A DNA stretch of 64,000 nt from Flabesymbios commensalis (taxonomy: Eukaryota > Annelida > Polychaeta > Terebellida > Flabelligeridae). The notes under the pieces were generated by a model. That model was given only the letters and a program-made list of their open reading frames with translations. It made no database searches and had not been told where the DNA came from. The stretch is taken from contig OZ024914.1 in the NCBI GenBank assembly GCA_964017125.1, positions 30,067,149 to 30,131,148 on the forward strand, written 5' to 3'. Below are positions 1 to 10,959 of this stretch, in pieces. The stretch's first letter is position 1, and every line of letters begins with the position of its first letter. Both the position numbers and the translations under genes were made by a program.

Positions 1-1000
1 ATTATATAGCACTTTTTGGCATTAAATTTCATACCACATTCCTCAGCCCAATTTTCAAGTAATTTGAGATCTTTCTGTAGCTGCAAGGAGTCATTTAAAG
101 TTTGAATTTCATTGTACAAAAGGCAGTCATCAGCAAACAGGCGACATTGTGATTTAACAAGGTCGGGCAGGTCATTGATAAAAACCAAGAACAGTATTGG
201 ACCCAAGACCGATCCCTGAGGCACCCCTGAGTCTACAGAAATTGTATCTGAACTATAACCATCAATCACGACCTTTTGGTTTCTATTGTTAAGGAAAGAT
301 GAAATCCATTTATGGATGTTTCCTCTTATACCATAATGATCTAGTTTAGACATCAGTCTGCGATGAGAAACCATGTCGAATGCCTTGGAGAAATCCAGGA
401 TGGCTATATCCATACGGTTCCCCACATCGGCTGATACCAACAGATCATTTACTGTAGTAATCAACTGGGTTTCGCAAGAGTGACCCTTTCTAAAACCATG
501 CTGCTTGTCTGAAATTATTTTCTTGTCATCAAAATGCCTTAACATGTGTCTTACCAATATATGCTCCATGAGCTTACAACAAACACATGTCAAGGAGACC
601 GGTCGATAGTTTGAGGCCAGGCCCCTATCACCCTTTTTAAAAATCGGGCTAACGTTGGCAGAGAGCCAATCGTCCGGTAAATTTCCAGTTTGCAAAGATT
701 GAGTGAAGAGAGCTGCAAGAACAGAAGCAGACTCTTTCGCTGTCTGTTTTAGAAATATATTGGGGATCTGGTCGGGCCCACTAGCTTTGTTGATATTGAG
801 CGTGGATAGTTGTTTTTCAACACCCTTAGTTGTAATTTTCAGGTCACCAATTGTCGGGGCAGTCGTATCACCCAATTTTGGTACAGGAATTTTGTGGTCT
901 TCTTTGACAAATACAGATTGAAATTGTCTGTTTAGAAGGTTTGCCTTTTGGGTAGGGTCACTATGTAGTTTACCTTCCGCCTTGATAGGGCCACCCCATT
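1..1000 (-). CDS. LINE reverse transcriptase domain, partial
   Basis: This minus-strand frame is open to the window edge. Landmarks in order: [67 protein letters not shown] and the catalytic LFADDCLLY (the YxDD motif of LINEs in its FADD form). The frame joins the endonuclease ORF through a one-base shift near 990-1000. The RT thumb and 3' UTR are outside the window. It copies the element RNA onto nicked chromosomal DNA. Confidence 0.88.
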
Positions 1001-2896
1001 ATTGTCATTCCTCAAGGACTTAATGTATGACCAAAATGGTTTTGTATTATTGTTTTCTAAAGCATCAGATAATTTACTATTTACGTGATGTCGATGTGAT
1101 CTCTTCAAGTGGTGATTTGTGGATTTTTTGACATTCCGGTATTTCTGCCAATCATTTGTGTTACCGGTGAGTTTTGCTCTGTTATATAATTTTTGCTTAA
1201 GTCTAACCAAAGATTTAGCCTTTTTATCAAACCAAGGTAAATTGTGCCTGGTAGATAGCTGTTTAGATGGTACATATTTTGATAACATTGCCTGAACATG
1301 ATTTTTAAATAAAGTCCAATTTGTATTGACTGATCTTAGTGTATGGTTTTTCAGATAATCAAAGCTAAATTTTGCTGTGTCCTTTTGGATCTGATCCCAG
1401 TTTGCCTTAGAAAAAATGTTAATCTTTCTAGGTTTAGGTCTTGAATAGATAGGACGGATGTCAGTGTCAATCACTGCCATGCCTTCATGATCTGACATGC
1501 CTGGGACCACTGCTACACTCTTTACTAGAGAAGGGTTGGTGGTAAGATATATATCTAGGGCTCTACCCCGACGTGTAGCTTGTTGTTGGACATTTGTTAG
1601 TGAACAATTATTTGCAAGATCTAGAAGCTTTTGATTAGGAGCACGGTCGTAAGCATCTGGTTTTACTGTGCTAGAGTCCCAATCAACATCACCACAGTTA
1701 AAATCCCCAGCAATTACTACATTTTGTCCTGGTTGAGTGATTTTTTCAATGGAATTTTCGAGGTCGCACAATGGGTTCACACCACTACTAGGTGGTCGGT
1801 AAAAACTACATATATGGAGTGGCTTCTCACCTGGAAGCTCAACTCTCGCCCAGACCTGCTCAGAGGCTGTGTCAATGTCGACTTTGTTGACAACATAGCC
1901 ATCTCTAATTGCCATCAGGACCCCCCCTCCGTGTGACGTTCTGTCCTTGCGGTATGTGTTTGCAACGTATTGTGGAGGTAGGACTTCAGATGTGAAAATG
2001 TTGTTTGTAATTTTAGTCTCACAGCCAATAATCACATCAGGCTGAAGATAATCACAGGCTGATTGCATTGCCGCTTTTTTGTCCCTGAGTCCGTTTATGT
2101 TTACTACTAGGGTTCTCCAGTTTTTCTTTTTAGGAGGAGCCGAGGACAAAGATTTACTTTGCGTCGGAGTACGGGTACCACTAATGGTTGAACTTTTTCT
2201 TGAATCTGATAAATTATTAGGTGTACTGAAATTTTCAGGAGTGAATACAGAGTCCACAGATGCTATGCTTGAATTTAAAGGTGCAAGTGAGTTGTGAAGT
2301 TCAAGGTTATATGATTGAAATAGGGATGATTCTGAATTTGTGAAATTACATCTGTTACATATCCAGGATACATTTGAATCCTGTATGTTTTCAAAAAAAC
2401 TAGTGTTTAAAGATAAACAAGTTTTGTGGAACCACACCTCGCAATTGTCACAACACACACCCGCCTGTCCCCAGGTGACTCCAGACTCACAATAAGCACA
2501 TGGATAAATGGATGTATCCCTCACTGTAATTTCTTTGGTTTTGGTTATGCCCTTAGGGCCAGGATTAGCGTGTATATCCCCACTTAGAAGTAGGGCTAAC
2601 ATAACAAGGAGTCGTTTACGACTGACATACTTGCTGTTTGGCTTTATAATTGCAAAATTGTTTTTCACACTGGTGAAAATACTCAGTAGTTGTTTCGTCT
2701 GGACCACATCCTTCAGATCGGTATCAAAGATGGATAATTTTGTAGGATGAGTCATTTCAGTGTTATTGACAACCCGTGGGTCATGGAAAATGTGATCACT
2801 TTTATGTTTAAAAGGAGTATGCAGAAACAGATTTGAAAAAATGAGTACTATGATACCAAGCATGGCCACAAAGCCAAAATTGGGTGATGAGGTCAT
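932..2896 (-). CDS. LINE ORF: 2A-like peptide, PHD finger and endonuclease
   Basis: A 654-residue frame. Residues 8-26 are hydrophobic (signal or membrane-like). Residues 106-114 read GDIHANPGP, a 2A-like motif preceded by the leucine-rich stretch usual before 2A. Residues 133-183 have the C4HC3 spacing of a PHD finger (PCAYC, CDNC, WFHKTC, WICNRC). From about 263 an EEP endonuclease follows, with NINGLRDKK, HGGGVLMAIRD, SFYRPPSS, AGDFNCGDVDW and SDHEGM. The protein would nick target DNA for reverse transcription. Its last ~15 residues are out of frame: the family sequence continues in the next frame (PIKAEGKLH...) into the RT. The start is the first ATG of the frame; a downstream start cannot be excluded. 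Confidence 0.9.
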   Translation of the reverse strand: MTSSPNFGFVAMLGIIVLIFSNLFLHTPFKHKSDHIFHDPRVVNNTEMTHPTKLSIFDTDLKDVVQTKQLLSIFTSVKNNFAIIKPNSKYVSRKRLLVMLALLLSGDIHANPGPKGITKTKEITVRDTSIYPCAYCESGVTWGQAGVCCDNCEVWFHKTCLSLNTSFFENIQDSNVSWICNRCNFTNSESSLFQSYNLELHNSLAPLNSSIASVDSVFTPENFSTPNNLSDSRKSSTISGTRTPTQSKSLSSAPPKKKNWRTLVVNINGLRDKKAAMQSACDYLQPDVIIGCETKITNNIFTSEVLPPQYVANTYRKDRTSHGGGVLMAIRDGYVVNKVDIDTASEQVWARVELPGEKPLHICSFYRPPSSGVNPLCDLENSIEKITQPGQNVVIAGDFNCGDVDWDSSTVKPDAYDRAPNQKLLDLANNCSLTNVQQQATRRGRALDIYLTTNPSLVKSVAVVPGMSDHEGMAVIDTDIRPIYSRPKPRKINIFSKANWDQIQKDTAKFSFDYLKNHTLRSVNTNWTLFKNHVQAMLSKYVPSKQLSTRHNLPWFDKKAKSLVRLKQKLYNRAKLTGNTNDWQKYRNVKKSTNHHLKRSHRHHVNSKLSDALENNNTKPFWSYIKSLRNDNNGVALSRRKVNYIVTLPKRQTF

Positions 2897-3731
2897 GGTT
2901 AGTTACCTTTTTTTTGTACTTTTTGCAACTGTTTGTCACAGGCCTTGGACTCAAAACAGCGGCGTAGGCCAGTATTTGGTGCAAGGAGGTGGAAAGTGCA
3001 GACACAACAGGATTACAATTTACATCATGAGGTTAGATTTACAGAGATGGATGAATCTTCGCCCCAGGGTCGACTCTGGGTTCGGTTATACACAACACGG
3101 AGATGGACCTGTTAGTAAAAGAATAGCTTGTTAGCTGAAGTCAAAAACATGACTTGTTATGGTTGGTATTTGACAGACTACGCTATACTGTCCTGACTGG
3201 CCTATGCCGATGCCATGGCATATGAGAATTTATTAATTTTAAAGAAACAAAAGACTCCTCTTGAAGATATATTAAGTGAGTCTTTTAGGTAAAAAAAATA
3301 TAGCCCAAGTATTCTAGGCCTTTACAATACTACAATTTGCATAAAAACATTCAGAAAATATCATACAGGAATTGAACGAGTTCAAGTCTAGCTGACCGTT
3401 TGACTGATGACAGGTGGTCTGTTTACTTTCTGGTCAACAAACAAAATGGCAGACATGCCGCGAGAACGGCAGATTAAAAGTCACAAATAAAACATATTTA
3501 GCAGTACAAAAAACTGTCGAGTCCTGCATGTGTTCATGCTCGACTACCTTACCGACCAGTTTGGGCAGTTAGTAAGGTAATTAAAAAAGGATATCTTTCA
3601 AAAAAGGCCTATATTGTGGTGATCGAAGCAGGAATCTTTGAAAAGCGTCCGACGACCACGCATGCGCTCTCTCTCCAATAGCCTTCGTCTTCGCAATAGC
3701 CACATGGGAAGATCGATGGCAAATTTAGGCT
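2897..3731. other. Sequence 5' of the LINE, no gene seen
   Basis: Probably the 5' UTR of the LINE plus flanking DNA. A 14-codon frame starting MADMPRERQ lies at 3446 on the plus strand and is too short to support. No inverted repeat or tandem repeat stands out. Confidence 0.4.
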
Positions 3732-4136
3732 TCAAGACATGGGAGGACCCGGATTAACTTCAACCTGGCCAGAAAGTAAAATTAAAAATAAGGCTGAACC
3801 AAAATCTAATTTAGGTGGACTGGGCTGACTTGATCCAAGACTAGGACATAGCATGAAAATAGGTTTTACCCCACGAGAAATGCGAGAATTGAGAAAAACA
3901 TGAACATGTATTGCCGGGGGGCCGAAATCAAGTACCGGTGATGTAAAAAGAATATCATGTTCCCTGTACAAAGTGTAATCATGGAGAAAGGGGATTTCGT
4001 GAGGGTAATTTACACCTCTAATGTCCTCTGACTCAATTCGAGTGAGGACTAAACTGGCTGCAAACACAACCAGAAAATGTTTCATGACAGCGGTGATGTT
4101 TACATATTGAGCCGCCATTTTGTTTTTGGGTGTCAT
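3732..4136 (-). CDS. Short ORF ending in a 2A-like peptide
   Basis: A 134-residue frame. Residues 18-31 (MKHFLVVFAASLVL) resemble a signal peptide. Residues 123-131 read GQVEVNPGP, a 2A-like motif with the ExNPGP core, and the stop codon follows three residues later. The layout (hydrophobic N-terminus, about 90 residues, leucine-rich stretch, 2A) matches the first 115 residues of the LINE ORF about 840 bp away on the same strand, although the sequences differ. The simplest reading is a leftover 5' piece of another CR1-like LINE. An exon of a host gene using a 2A-like signal, as described for some sea-urchin proteins, is an alternative. No PHD finger or endonuclease follows. Confidence 0.6.
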   Translation of the reverse strand: MTPKNKMAAQYVNITAVMKHFLVVFAASLVLTRIESEDIRGVNYPHEIPFLHDYTLYREHDILFTSPVLDFGPPAIHVHVFLNSRISRGVKPIFMLCPSLGSSQPSPPKLDFGSALFLILLSGQVEVNPGPPMS

Positions 4137-4288
4137 GTGATCACACGGTGCACAGTTCGAAATGAGCCAGCGAAAATCGTATCAATAAAAGATCAGAAAT
4201 TTACAGCTTTAGGGTCGAAAAATAATCTAATTAGTTAATTTATAGCTTCTACGCAGGTTTAATAATTTAGATTAAACAAGGGAGCAAC
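4137..4288. other. Unannotated spacer
   Basis: AT-rich sequence between the 2A-like ORF and the first 16-bp repeat array. Nothing recognisable. Confidence 0.4.
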
Positions 4289-4590
4289 GGTCAAGTCGTT
4301 ATTCCGACAGGTCGTTATTCCGACAGGTTGATATTCCGACAGGTCGTTATTCCGACAGGTCGATATTCCGACAAACAGGTCGTTATTCCGACAGGTCGTT
4401 ATTCCGACAGGTCGATATTCCGACAGGTTGATATTCCGACAAACAGGTCGTTATTCCGACAGGTCGTTATTCCGACAGGTCGATAGTCCGACAAACAGGT
4501 CGATATTCCGAGAGTTCTATATTCCGACAAACAGGTCGATATTCTGAAAGGTCTTTATTCCGACAGGTCGTTATTCCGACAAAAAAATAA
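4289..4590 (+). repeat. 16-bp tandem array, left arm
   Basis: About 17 units of GTCGTTATTCCGACAG. Most changes are TTATT to ATATT. Five units have an extra AAACA. The core TCGG/CCGA gives each unit partial dyad symmetry. Confidence 0.9.
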
Positions 4591-5552
4591 TAGTGATGAG
4601 AGGATTAACCACTATTAACAGCTACTGTGGTGATGAATAGCGATGAAGACCTATATCTAAAATACTAAGATTGTTACTGTACTTGTTAACTCTTTTCGTG
4701 CTGCATCATTCTTTGTATTATTCATTTGAAGCTTGCATTGGTGATGCAAATGTTACCTTAACATGGGCGTTTAAAAGTGGACCAGTTAGGACTAATAATT
4801 TACAATCGGTGCTTTTTTGAGATCTGAACGCATTTGCCCACACTGAAAGGGTTAACCTTCTCTACCCTGTGTTTATGGGAGCCATTTGGGGGGGTGTTTT
4901 TGAGCGTAGTGTATATAGGCCCACACTTCTTTGTACAGCTGTGATATAGGCCTATAGATGTGTTCAGATCCATTGTTAAGCTCATTATGCCAACCAATGG
5001 GATAACTACATTTATGTCAACGTATTTGATATCAAAAGTTGTTTTTACAATTGCAGATGTATACAATTATTGTATATATTTATGTATATTCCAGCCTAAT
5101 AAACTCTGATAAATAAATACATTTAATTATTATTCCCACACATTCCCCTGATTTTTCCCTGACTGCCCAGAAAATACATCACCGACTATTAAATTGAGCA
5201 AAATATTATTGAGCGACCCCCATAGTGCTCTAATGCCGTCTAAAATGCTGTTGCAAATTAGCAATCTCAACAACATCAGTACTGAAACTAATAATACTAT
5301 TTTCGAGGTAAAAGTATACAGTCAGAATGAATACAATTCAGAACTAATATTGATCATCTTAAAATTTCCTAACTATGAGGATGGATGTATTAGCAGTGAT
5401 GGAACATTTGAAGTTTTATAGCTGCGTTGCGTATAGACAGTAGACAGTGATATGAAAATATAATTATGTTGTTGTGTCTTGAGTCACAATTATAATATTA
5501 TATCTATAATATTCTTATTATAAATACTATTACTTATTATCTTGTTCATGTT
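4591..5552. other. Foldback interior, left part
   Basis: AT-rich, no coding frame with recognisable content. The short frames here show no conserved motif. Confidence 0.4.
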
Positions 5553-5770
5553 CGTGACGGCAGGAAAGCTCATTGGTCGCGTGGTGGACTCGAGAGTCTG
5601 GGGGTACCTGGTTCGAGTCCCGCTGCGGCCGAAATCTTTCCTTGGTGTATACATATGCAGTGACCCAAACTGTTCAAATTCGTGGTATAATAATAGCAAC
5701 CGAACGTATAACCGATTCGCGCCGCCTAAAAAAAAATACAAAAAAAAATGAAATAAAAATGTCAAAGTTG
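5553..5770 (+). mobile_element. tRNA-derived SINE
   Basis: The head has an A-box-like TGGTCGCGTGGT and a B box GGTTCGAGTCC, spaced as in a tRNA promoter, and ends in GCGGCC. A ~100-bp body follows and the element ends in an A-rich tail near 5730-5750. It is not a tRNA gene: the cloverleaf does not close and the unit continues past the head. Confidence 0.75.
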
Positions 5771-5867
5771 ACATGTGAACGGTTAAAAAACCTTTCAAAA
5801 AACCCTTTCGTCCTGGTTGGAAACGGGCTCTTACAAACACATGAAATAATATATATTTAAAATCGTT

Positions 5868-6300
5868 TATGAAACCGTAGAAAAATGCTATTAAGTGTTT
5901 CTCTACTGCTATTAGTTGGCAAGTTATGACGTGGGCTTGTTATGAACAGCGGCCATTTTGAATTTATTTAATATGGCTGATACACAGGAACTCCAAAGAC
6001 TGGCTCTGGTAGCAAATCTTATGGATAGGTCGTTATCAATGCCTGATACAGACGATTGTGTTGCTGATCTGCGTCGTTTAAACCGTTATCATGTTGTATA
6101 TATATTGACGAAATAACTTTACAAATATTTTTGTTTTTTAAATAATTCCCAAATCAACTGCAAAACATCATAAATCAATCCTACATATTCGAAAACCATA
6201 GAAAAGTGGTATCACATGCGTCTCTACGTCTATTAGTTTACAAGTTATGAAATGACCCTAATTTGAATGGCGGCCATCTTGGATTTGTCAAATAAATCGC
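5868..6300. repeat. Diverged direct repeat pair
   Basis: 5868-5965 and 6190-6290 share the order AAACC(A/G)TAGAAAA, GTCTCTAC or TTTCTCTAC, CTATTAGTT, CAAGTTATGA, GCGGCCAT(C/T)TTG. They look like two copies of one repeat about 320 bp apart. No coding content. Confidence 0.5.
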
Positions 6301-6470
6301 CCACGGCGGGAGTTCAGCTTGGTTCCCGCGATAAATCAAAAATATTATGGCCTTGGCCATACGTGGTCCAAATTTGGTGCTTTTGGGACGATTTTAACAT
6401 TCGGGGGTAAATCAGTTAAGCCCCCTGATTTGAATACTTATGCTATGGGTCTGACACCATTAGGCTATAA

Positions 6471-6553
6471 ATATTTTTAAATCTTTCAGCGCTGAGACTG
6501 ACTTTAGACGTCAGATTCTGACGTATAAAATCGGTCTCAGCGCTGAATTTGCT
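6471..6553. repeat. Short palindromic repeat of the CAGCGCTGA family
   Basis: TTCAGCGCTGAGAC at the left mirrors GTCTCAGCGCTGAA at the right, with an inner pair GACGTC/GACGT. It belongs to the hairpin family also seen at 48655, 54770 and 60209. Confidence 0.65.
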
Positions 6554-6845
6554 GTCTTATTATTGGATCACATGTATTAGACAGTTTAATTTGGCATCAC
6601 ATGTTCTTATGTAGATACATTTAAACAGTGTCACTGTTTAAAATAGCGATTTTACCATTTTTGTATGAAAAAAAACACGCAAAATGCTATATTCTGAAAA
6701 AATGCAGCGTCTGAGGCATTTAAGAAATGGAATTTCAGAATCAGCATGAAATTCTGACTAGAAACACTCTTCAAACCTTTTGGGCCCAGACACGTAATTA
6801 AAAGTGGTTCATCTCACAGACTAATTCCCATTACAATTTACATCA

Positions 6846-7105
6846 AGAAACCGTCGGAATAACGACGTGTCGTTGGAATATTGACCTGTCGGAATATAGA
6901 CCTGCTGGAATATAGACCTGTCGGAATATCGACCTGTCAGAATAGGCCTATAGACCTGTCGGAATAACGACCTGTCGGAATATCGACCTGTCGGAATATA
7001 TACCTGTCGGAATCACGACCTGTCGGAATAACGACCTGTCGGAATAACGACCTGTCGGAATATCGACCTGTCGGAATATAGACCTGTCGGAATAACGAAA
7101 TGACC
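6846..7105 (-). repeat. 16-bp tandem array, right arm
   Basis: About 15 units of CTGTCGGAATAACGAC, the reverse complement of the left-arm unit, with the same TAACG/TATCG/TATAG variation. Its outer edge TGACC mirrors GGTCA at 4289. Confidence 0.9.
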
Positions 7106-7115
7106 TCGCCTATTA

Positions 7116-7224
7116 CGGGCCTTCTGACTAAAAGGCCTTCTGACTAACGGGCCTTCTGTCCTGACTAAACGGGCCTCCTGACTAAAGGGCCTTCTGACTA
7201 ACGGGCCTTCTGACTAAAAGGGTG
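7116..7224 (+). repeat. Second 16-bp tandem array
   Basis: Six to seven units of ACGGGCCTTCTGACTA, directly next to the right arm of the foldback element. The period is the same and the CCTtCtGA core is close to CCTGTCGGA of its neighbour. Confidence 0.85.
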
Positions 7225-8641
7225 TCACCTACCTGTTTACGGCGGTTAGGCTAGACCTAGTCTACATGTAATATATAACAAGTGACTCTCGTTGTTTGAA
7301 TAGTCTACTATGTCGATCTTTGACGGAAAGGACTGAAGGAGTTCTCACATCAGTAATTTTCGAAGCAGACCTCCTGTCGGTTCTATTTTCATTTTGACCA
7401 AATGTTTTTTTAAAACTTGGGTCACCGTCTACGATAGGCCACTGGACCAACATTAAAACAACAAACATATGGAGGGACGAGTTTAGGCTAGGCCTACTTC
7501 ATTTAGATTCAGTAGGCCTAGATATAGACCTATACCAACATTGAGTCATGATAGGATGAATATCTTGCATTCGTGACAACAACATCGCGGTCTGCACGGT
7601 CTGATCCATCCTGCGTGCAGGGTGTACTTGTCTTCCCACTACACCCTGCCAGATATGAGCCTGTGTCTACCTATTTGGGACCCCACTCCAGGAGGACACA
7701 CGTGCCTCTCGTGCGACACCCCCCAAGCTTAGACATCAAAGCTAATCGCAACGCGCCGGCAATCAGATGGCACCGTCTGGCCTGGGAACATCAAGCCAAG
7801 TGACAGTATACGCGAAGCGATGCGAGAACTTGGCCAACGCTGTTCCAACATTGTGATAGCGTCGATGATAATGGCCCAACATTGAGGCAGCACTGTATCC
7901 TTGCCATCTGCGAGCTGTTATTTGTACAGCCTATCACTCAATTATAGAGTGTGTACAACTGGATTATACAGTCAAATATTGCCACCTCTGATTACAAATT
8001 GAATAATTAGAGCCTAAAACGGGGGATTACATCAGCTAATAAATCAAAAACAGTTTAAACAGTGGCTAAACTCTTATTCTTGTGATTTTGTGTCGATATA
8101 ATCCCCCTAATTATCTACTTATGAACGAAAACGCACGCAAAATATGTGGTTTCATTTTGAAAAATAATACGTAATTTCGAGATTAAATGTGCTCATATAA
8201 AGTCAAGAAAATAATTCAGAAAGTTATATGTGTCTCTATTTATAGTAAAATATGTATGCTATGACATTCTTGAATTCGAAATGTATGGGTAACATATTTA
8301 TTGCAATAAAAGCTATATTTGTTCTACATGTACCACTTTCACAATTTTGGGCAGAGTTTGACATTTAGGGGAGGGGCCGACAGTTGGGAGTCGCGTGGAG
8401 AGGGGTGCTCAAATAGGTGGAAAAGGTCTCATCGCATTCAGGGGTAGAGTGAGAACGATTACAACTGAAGTCTCTACAGGGTGGGTCTGATCGAGCTTGA
8501 GTTTATATCTCCTTTATCAATGTTTAGCCCCCTCCCCCCCTATCACCTTAACTTTCATGTAAAATATTAGAGTGATCTAACGTTAGGCCTATAGCCGACA
8601 TTTAGCATACTTAGGCTAGGCCTAGACATATAGGCTATTCG
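7225..8641. other. No gene seen
   Basis: 7590-7800 is a GC-rich island open in one plus frame but without recognisable domains; it contains GGAGGACACAC, also found in the TTAA MITE family. The rest is AT-rich with many TAGGCCTA palindromes. Confidence 0.4.
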
Positions 8642-9898
8642 AGATACCGGGAACTTCAAGTTCCGAAATGCCAAATTGAAAAAATATAGATCTAATAAAA
8701 CATTATTTGCAAAAATCGTTTTCGGTCGGAAAAACAGTTTGGTACCCATTAATAATTTTAAGTGTTGTAGACTAAAGTTAGTTTTTCACATATTTATATT
8801 TTGTTTATAGGCGATCTTGGCAAACATTTCACGATGTGAAATTAAATATAGACTATAGGGGCCTAGGCCTAGGGCCTACAGGTATGAAATAAAATTTACA
8901 ATAGAACCGCGAATTTATTATACAAAATCTAAAATGAAATGTAGGCCTATCAGGCCTAAAATATGAGATTTTCCCAGATATAGTATAAATTATTCGAACA
9001 ACAACTAGAACAACATTATTAAACGATTATAGTATTGGGTCTTTGTCGTGTTTGATGACATATATTATTTAATATCCTGTGGAGCTATTGGCGTCTTTCC
9101 GTCACGCGCGACGCTGTTTGCACCGCCCCCCCCCCCCGGCAATCAACAAGCATCTCGACCCGTGAGAAAATTATGACATGTGACAGTAGTCTACTTAATA
9201 ACAGTGAAAAAAGTAGGCCCTATCGATGATATTTTAAGGACAAACGTTGAGACTACATGGATTCCTTCCCAACAAACACGACGCATTGACCCAATGCTGG
9301 CTTTATGTTGGACCACCGTCTGCGACGCTGACCCAACGTAAAACCAGCATAGGGTCAATGTATGGTGCTTGCTGGGTTGTCATCTGATTTGTAGGCTTAT
9401 ATATCATTTTATATTTGCTATGCCTATAGCGGCATGTTATAACAGTCTTTGAACTTGAAAAACAACTGGGCCTACTCAGATCAACTCTTCTGAGGATGGC
9501 TGCTTAATAACAGCTGTAAATCTCCCATCAAACAGACATTGACCCGATCTTGGATTAATGCTGTTGTAAGTTTGCAGACGTTGGGCAAACCTTACCTCAA
9601 CTTTGGGTCAACGTCGGGCCTACACATAGAGGTCTAATTCGTCATTTGAACATAACAATGAGTGTGCGCGGTCTAGAAAACCATATTTAATTCCATTCCT
9701 GCGCGCAGCTTGGCAATACTACAATGCGTGGGAAGGCAAAAGACAGTAGGCCTATCTAAAATGTTTTTTTGTTGAAATAGGAAAAAACAGTTTTGTGTTA
9801 ACTTTTTTATTTCGAAACTTGAAGTTCCCGGAACTTGAAGTTCCCGGAACTTGGGAACTTCGGAAAGTGGGAACTTCGGAACTTGTTTAAAGGTATCC
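8642..9898. mobile_element. Inverted-end element, copy A
   Basis: The ends carry runs of the palindrome GGAACTTCAAGTTCC (8649-8664 and 9817-9884) in opposite arrangement, and the right edge reads TTTAAAGGTATCC. 8670-8840 matches 15935-16095 of copy B almost base for base (for example AACAGTTTGGTACCCA). No transposase frame is visible; it is a nonautonomous DNA element. Its left edge is less certain than that of copy B. Confidence 0.7.
9268..9379. repeat. CCCAGCAAACA palindromic repeat inside copy A
   Basis: About 110 bp with edges CCCAACAAACACGA and GCTTGCTGGG and a centre around ACCGTCTGCGACGCTG. It is missing from copy B, where the flanks are joined near TTTGCTGGG. Confidence 0.7.
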
Positions 9899-10959
9899 AC
9901 ATATATTCTGATAGTGGCTGCCATCTGCGGCAGTGATATCAATAGGTGTTCTAAATTTGTTTTCAGAATTTCGGAGCTTTAAGTTGCCGGAACAAACTGT
10001 TATGAATGAAAGCAAGATTTTCAGCAATGACCACAAAGTCAGAAAAATAAAAAATAAATGCTCAAGGGTGAACAAATTGCACCAGGTGGTTTAGACAATC
10101 CAGACATAACAATTATACCTCTGGAGCAAAAAAACATAATATTTTTTTAATTCAGCTAAATATGGTGGCCTGGCAAACCGACCGAGGAACTTTATCATGG
10201 TTATCAGGATGTGGGAACTTCGGAACATGGGAACGTTCGTCAGCGTCTGATTGTGCGTCTGCGTGTGCGTCTGCGTCGAGTACACAAAGCCCGACCTGTC
10301 AGAACCATAACGGCATAACTCATTTTTCTCAACTTTTCAGGAGAGACAAAAAACTATTTTTCACAGGTGATACACAAAATATAAAACCCAAAAAGCTGAC
10401 ACATTTGGTGAACAACATTTGATATTGATGATCACAAATTTATTATGCAGATTTTAAAAACAATGTAAAAAAACTATTTTTATTTGTTGATACTTTTGCC
10501 TTTGCACTTCACATAACTAATGTCTGCCACTTAATGTCCGAAATGACAGTTATGACTACTTGATTTCTTAAATCTAAAATGACAAAATGGCTTATCTGGC
10601 AGTTATGACGTTTTGACATTTCTGAGCTCACTACTATTCATCATCTGAAATGTCGTATCTGGTAGAATGTGACTATAAAGAATGGATAAAGCGAAAACGA
10701 GAAATAACCACTTAACAAGGAAACAATTTTGTTAAACATGTTTTTTATTAAAAAATAATTTAGTAGTCCGAGACAGTGAGCCTAACCTGTCTCATGTTAT
10801 TTTAACTGAAAAAAAACATTTCTGGTAGGGCCTACAATTTCGATTATTAAACAAAGGTGATCATCAAGGTCAAAAATAAATAAGCGAACATCGTTTATTT
10901 TTCCCATTGAATAGATTAGCTAGGGGGTACCATTCCATCTCCAGGGGGACTTCAGGGCA
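9899..10959. other. No gene seen
   Basis: Holds a stray GGGAACTTCGGAAC piece at 10212-10232 and repeated phrases such as CAGTTATGAC and AAATGTC between 10520 and 10660 that recur at 14200-14660. These may be parts of an old repeat. No coding frame. Confidence 0.4.

Larger units (their letters stand above)
1..2896 (-). mobile_element. CR1-like non-LTR retrotransposon (LINE), cut by window edge
   Basis: The minus strand encodes, in order, a hydrophobic N-terminus, a 2A-like peptide, a PHD-type zinc finger, an apurinic-type endonuclease and a reverse transcriptase. This domain order is that of CR1-group LINEs from invertebrates. The 3' part of the RT and the 3' tail lie beyond position 1. One frameshift near 990-1000 separates the endonuclease frame from the RT frame; otherwise both are open, which suggests a fairly young copy. 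No 5' boundary or target duplication could be defined. Confidence 0.9.
4289..7105. mobile_element. Foldback-like element with tandem-repeat ends
   Basis: Two arrays built from the same 16-bp unit lie in opposite orientation at the ends (4289-4590 and 6846-7105). Both outer edges start with GGTCA followed by a TCGTTATTCCG unit. Inverted ends made of short tandem repeats are the mark of foldback elements. The 2.2 kb interior has no transposase frame and holds a SINE and a short hairpin. No target duplication was found, so the outer limits are tentative. Confidence 0.6.

Noticed and set aside
2841-3134. Plus-strand ORFs opposite the LINE start
   Set aside because: Overlap the LINE 5' region in antisense and show no domain.
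4289-4590. CRISPR-like regular repeats
   Set aside because: Units abut without unique spacers and the context is an animal genome; this is a minisatellite.
5563-5640. Functional tRNA gene
   Set aside because: A and B boxes are present but the cloverleaf does not close and the unit carries a SINE body and A-rich tail.
7573-7803. GC-rich plus-strand ORF
   Set aside because: No recognisable motif; base composition alone explains the open frame.
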